Source: Lachnospiraceae bacterium (GTDB lineage Bacteria; Bacillota; Clostridia; Lachnospirales; Lachnospiraceae). Taken from it: DNA of 52,545 bases. This document shows, piece by piece, positions 51,601-52,545 of this stretch. Every line of letters starts with the position of its first letter. Position 1 is the stretch's first letter. The notes below the pieces were generated by a model. The model was given only the letters and a program-made list of their open reading frames with translations. It was not told where the DNA came from and did not search any database. The stretch spans positions 1 to 52,545 of the forward strand of contig JAILMH010000069.1 in NCBI GenBank assembly GCA_024692715.1, read 5' to 3'. A program made the position numbers and the translations under genes.

Positions 51601-52513
51601 TAATAAGGGCTGGACGATCTTTGCAGCTAACAACGGCGACCTCTTCAAGTGGCCGAATGAGACATATTTTGGAATAATTGATGCTCTTCCAAATGCATCT
51701 ATTTCAGACAAGGGTCTTACAGTACAGAGATTTAACGATACAGGAAGCCGTTCAGCAGTTAACAATACAACAAATGTTGACACTGACTGGAAGATGGTAA
51801 CAGTTGTTGCAACACCGAAGAGCACATCTCTCTATGTAAATGGTGAGTTTGTATCTAAGGTTGCAAGTAAGATCGCTCTTACAGATCTCTTTGGAGACGA
51901 GGAGAACGGAGCACTTCAGATCGGTAAGGCAAACTGGAATCCGGGTGAATACTTCAACGGAGAGATCGATAATATCTCGATTTATAACAGAGCAATTACT
52001 GCAGATGAAGTAAAGAATATTTACACAACAAAGAGCTACACAGGTGAAGTTGAGAAGAACTACACACTTAAGAACGCATGGGGAAAGACCTTCTGCATGG
52101 ATGAAGACGGAAACAGAGTAACAGGCTTCGTAACTATCGATGGAGTAAGATATTACTTCGATCCAAATGCCAAGGGTGCAATGAAGAAGTCAGCATTCTT
52201 CACACTTGAGGAAGATGGAACAGAGTATACCTACAGAGCTCTTAAGGATGGCAGTCTTGCAACAGGCTTTGTAAAGACATGGTCTGCTACATATTACTTC
52301 GATGAGGATTACCATATGGTAACAGGTTTCCAGGTTGTAGATGGTAAAACATACTACTTCAAGGAAGATGGTAAGATGGCCAAGGGCTGGCTCACGATTG
52401 ACGGAGATAAATATTATTTCTCATCATCAACAGGAGCTATGTGCACAGGTAAAGTTACTATCTGGACACATGAATATACATTCAGCGAAAATGGTAAACT
52501 CGTAACAGAGTAA
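45602..52513 (+). CDS. Giant surface GH43-GH43 multimodular glycosidase
   Basis: A 2303-residue exported protein. Order: signal peptide (1-32, ends near NASA-AE); LamG-like 1 (56-257); Ig-like BIG2 (267-346); LamG-like 2 (353-567); Ig-like (570-657); FIVAR-like helices (657-717); BIG2 (717-813); LamG-like 3 (830-1040); Ig-like (1050-1128); GH43 A (1128-1465); Ig-like (1480-1577); GH43 B (1579-1907); LamG-like 4 (1918-2145); choline-binding-like wall repeats (2147-2303, e.g. GFQVVDGKTYYFKEDGKMAK). Both catalytic triads look intact: Asp1137, Asp1271, Glu1336 in A and Asp1634, Asp1762, Glu1831 in B. A resembles exo-arabinofuranosidases; B is a different GH43 branch. AAGGAG eight bases before ATG 45602 decides the start over GTG 45593. 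It should work on arabinan at the cell surface. Confidence 0.88.
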   Translation: MRYLHYKKLMCAVLAASMVVTGVPGTDVNASAAEQSDNTDDTQSENAKSDLPEAASHYDFDGELPEDASPVVKGLDKYDGDVEYGEGHTDDEDDKSVKLGDYGIELPDKNLGENYTVSLWVKSTDTMAANQSGVFLGYHDPEKWISLAGESSGKYKVWTNDSNDSDYNWATLASIDQEKDTWRMVTFTQEGDEFSFYVDGEKVVTTTAPEALNGENQGIYLGVTNWDALFKGYMDDVSVYDEALDAAQVRELYDGKTSEDVLKEEGFTVAKSLSLKTGKTADLNVNIPASVLGYDITYTSEDESIATVADGKVTGVAAGETTVTTKVSLGDVTMVAKTTVTVEESNVENLDVAAEYDFDAIEDGKIADKSGNGNDATVEGSGTTVSDNVLYLNGKGYVDLPKSIVDSLSNVEEFTIETTFTRDSDCGSNAWAYSIGAKKASTGTNYIFLSPAFSGSTIRGGIKDSSNEVLLDTGLTSTAGKEYKADMVIDNGKVTLYLNGVQVGKTIDSGYSVADIIEAGSVDDVMGYIGGSCWSADPNFKGTIKDFKIYNGIKSADEIQEAFEDQFQSDFEDGVTVDELLGRNASADKVRYDLNLLTEYDENEITWESSDTSVLTNDGKVLNDKDEDKEVTFTGTIKNGNLSASQKFKFTVLKLDREELDKLIVKAKKLVNSNTCTESAIETLESAIETAEAADTQSEVRSATKALKSAISNVQNDTLYIDPFSAMDDSAFPAEKSVTVGKTVTLTTIPSKISDVVTVKVSSDDESVAEIADEDGAINVTAKKTGSADITVSVTDKSGYTVLYETRINVTEAESVSDDDVDEDDDANKESRVLKFTFDDETDGLTSGDYTAKGTYEKLDTGVDGNALYLAGSNSQYLTIADSNGKSPLTGLDEFTISYDFKAMRSSTNWGYFATPLTATSGAQSYGAEKYTGSLINGGSTTIERYNNTGSRSSCPSLATSSQEWHHIDVVYEADMTLLYVDKELRSVVDSTVDMTDLLGEDSVFWLGHANWGSGESCKGYFDNFCIYNKALSEDELGVDIQESQRENLNRDVDISITDVTADYDDEMQVDEGESVALTTSADVTFSDGTKTEAASIIWKDEDGNTVSNTDVLSAGVHELTGEISYFGNPIIDEKADPYVIYNEDDGYYYFTSSWPAYGSADNGYDRIALRRAKTLDGLKDAEDHVIWWHHTDGTAPKYHIWAPELHKVNGKWYVYFAGSASTTNRWDIHPYVIKCSNSDDLLSEDSWSDAVRFTNADGTYTDNFDNFDLDMTTFNLNGVDYVVWAHKPNVSYLKIGILDSDEPWHLKEGTDTMILTTPEYAWEMNGSSTSSMVNEGPAALVHDGKLYITYSASTTGPEYCMGMMSIDVDADLFNIKNWTKSTQPILQTSDLYQQYGPGHNSFTVDKDGNVIIVYHSRDEECYQNKCAWADYDPLYDPCRNANLAYVRFAEDGTPVFSSTEYKETTAYEEATGVTFTRKITVGDDQSVVDHDEAALEINNIDDVRGNLTLPLAGERGSTISWNSSDPSVITDVEEDGKAAGVVTRQAKDTDVTLTATITYGEASTTKEFTAHVKAAVETPKLTKYLWAHFTGSESTAEEEQIYFSDSTDGYNWTALNDGDPVIESTLGEKGLRDPFIMRSPEGDKFYLIATDLSIYNNSGSNQWTRAATEGSRSIMVWESTDLVNWSDQRMVEVAAEDAGCTWAPEACYNPETGEYYVYWASDVDGIKSVYYAKTRDFYTFSDPEVWITKNNKNGQQISVIDTSVLPVENEDGSYTYYRLTKAESSGGRSLQMEDSDPSSGTYEFLEVADSLDGPWTRIESDFLNSNTGVEGGTMMKLNDQDKYVLFLDKYSSGTGYFPSVTDDLSSGSFTKLSSSEYSFPGTMRHGTAMPITEDEYKAIEKKWGTAEEDIDTSVSLKDSAIANITFDEDDALAADGLELTAENGYTVVDNDVLGGKALQLNSSDKQWLDVKTEDGKSVLSGQTAVTFNYWSKVTDASSSNKGWTIFAANNGDLFKWPNETYFGIIDALPNASISDKGLTVQRFNDTGSRSAVNNTTNVDTDWKMVTVVATPKSTSLYVNGEFVSKVASKIALTDLFGDEENGALQIGKANWNPGEYFNGEIDNISIYNRAITADEVKNIYTTKSYTGEVEKNYTLKNAWGKTFCMDEDGNRVTGFVTIDGVRYYFDPNAKGAMKKSAFFTLEEDGTEYTYRALKDGSLATGFVKTWSATYYFDEDYHMVTGFQVVDGKTYYFKEDGKMAKGWLTIDGDKYYFSSSTGAMCTGKVTIWTHEYTFSENGKLVTE
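52040..52510 (+). repeat. Coding repeats: wall-binding modules
   Basis: At least five aromatic- and glycine-rich repeats of about 20 residues (for example TGFVTIDGVRYYFDP, TGFQVVDGKTYYFKE, KGWLTIDGDKYYFSS) form the C-terminus of the giant GH43 protein. This is the CW_binding_1 type that attaches proteins to choline-like wall polymers. Confidence 0.8.
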
Positions 52514-52545
52514 GCAGAATCAGGGAAAGAGGCATGGCGAAAGCT

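Noticed and set aside
45741-51825. Open frames opposite or out of frame within the giant GH43 gene
   Set aside because: The 2303-codon frame is continuous with recognisable domains throughout; the rest arise from repetitive codon usage.

Overview
The window looks like chromosomal DNA of a low-GC Gram-positive gut or rumen anaerobe, most likely a Lachnospiraceae member close to Butyrivibrio or Pseudobutyrivibrio. This is inference from AT-rich intergenic DNA, strong AGGAGG-type ribosome binding sites, extended -10 promoters, intrinsic terminators between most units, Firmicute families (DUF1836, YerC/TrpR-like, YfhO, PcrA with a C-terminal RNAP-binding domain) and very large secreted glycosidases with choline-binding-like wall repeats. 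No rRNA, tRNA, CRISPR array, prophage or intact insertion sequence was seen.

Layout. 1-6.4 kb: the 3' half of a DUF234-type ATPase cut by the window edge, an ion-transporter-superfamily permease, a YfhO-type polytopic protein, and a leftward pair (zinc-ribbon protein of unknown function, hotdog thioesterase). 6.4-11.2 kb: a rightward operon for a ROK fructokinase, the TrkA/TrkH potassium uptake system and a YitT protein. 11.2-14.8 kb: leftward diguanylate cyclase and TypA/BipA. 15-18.1 kb: a CobA/BtuR-like ATPase overlapping dapA, then dapB and an unusual hisA of the eukaryotic type. 18.1-20.8 kb: leftward araR-araA. 21-29 kb: housekeeping genes (cold-shock protein, degenerate M23 protein, M18 aminopeptidase, YerC, DUF1836 regulator, pcrA, a small acidic membrane protein, rlmD). 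29-33.2 kb: APH-fold kinase, guanine deaminase, LysR regulator, HAD phosphatase. 33.3-40.1 kb: a maltodextrin-type ABC cluster (binding protein, two permeases, malQ, LacI regulator) preceded by two LacI-type operators and divergent from a Crp/Fnr regulator. 40.1-43.3 kb: CYTH protein, DJ-1/PfpI protein, cytidylate-kinase-like protein, NhaD/ArsB-type permease. 43.7-52.5 kb: two secreted GH43 proteins in one operon, the second 2303 residues long with two GH43 domains, four LamG-like domains, several Ig-like modules, a FIVAR-like segment and C-terminal wall-binding repeats.

How the parts fit. The two GH43 proteins probably trim arabinan or arabinoxylan side chains at the cell surface; araA and its regulator araR, 23 kb away, would handle the arabinose released, and both upstream regions carry TTGTAC/GTACAA words that could be AraR sites. 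The mal-type cluster imports and remodels alpha-glucans; it lacks its own ATPase, so a shared one elsewhere is expected. The most unusual points are the surface GH43 megaprotein, the eukaryotic-type HisA inside a dap operon, a divergent CobA-like ATPase fused by overlap to dapA, a tandem LacI operator at malE, a self-contained promoter/operator-pair/terminator cassette after rlmD that could make a short RNA, and two genes (diguanylate cyclase, araR) whose promoters imply leaderless mRNAs. I do not see a clearly new multi-gene defence or mobile system here.
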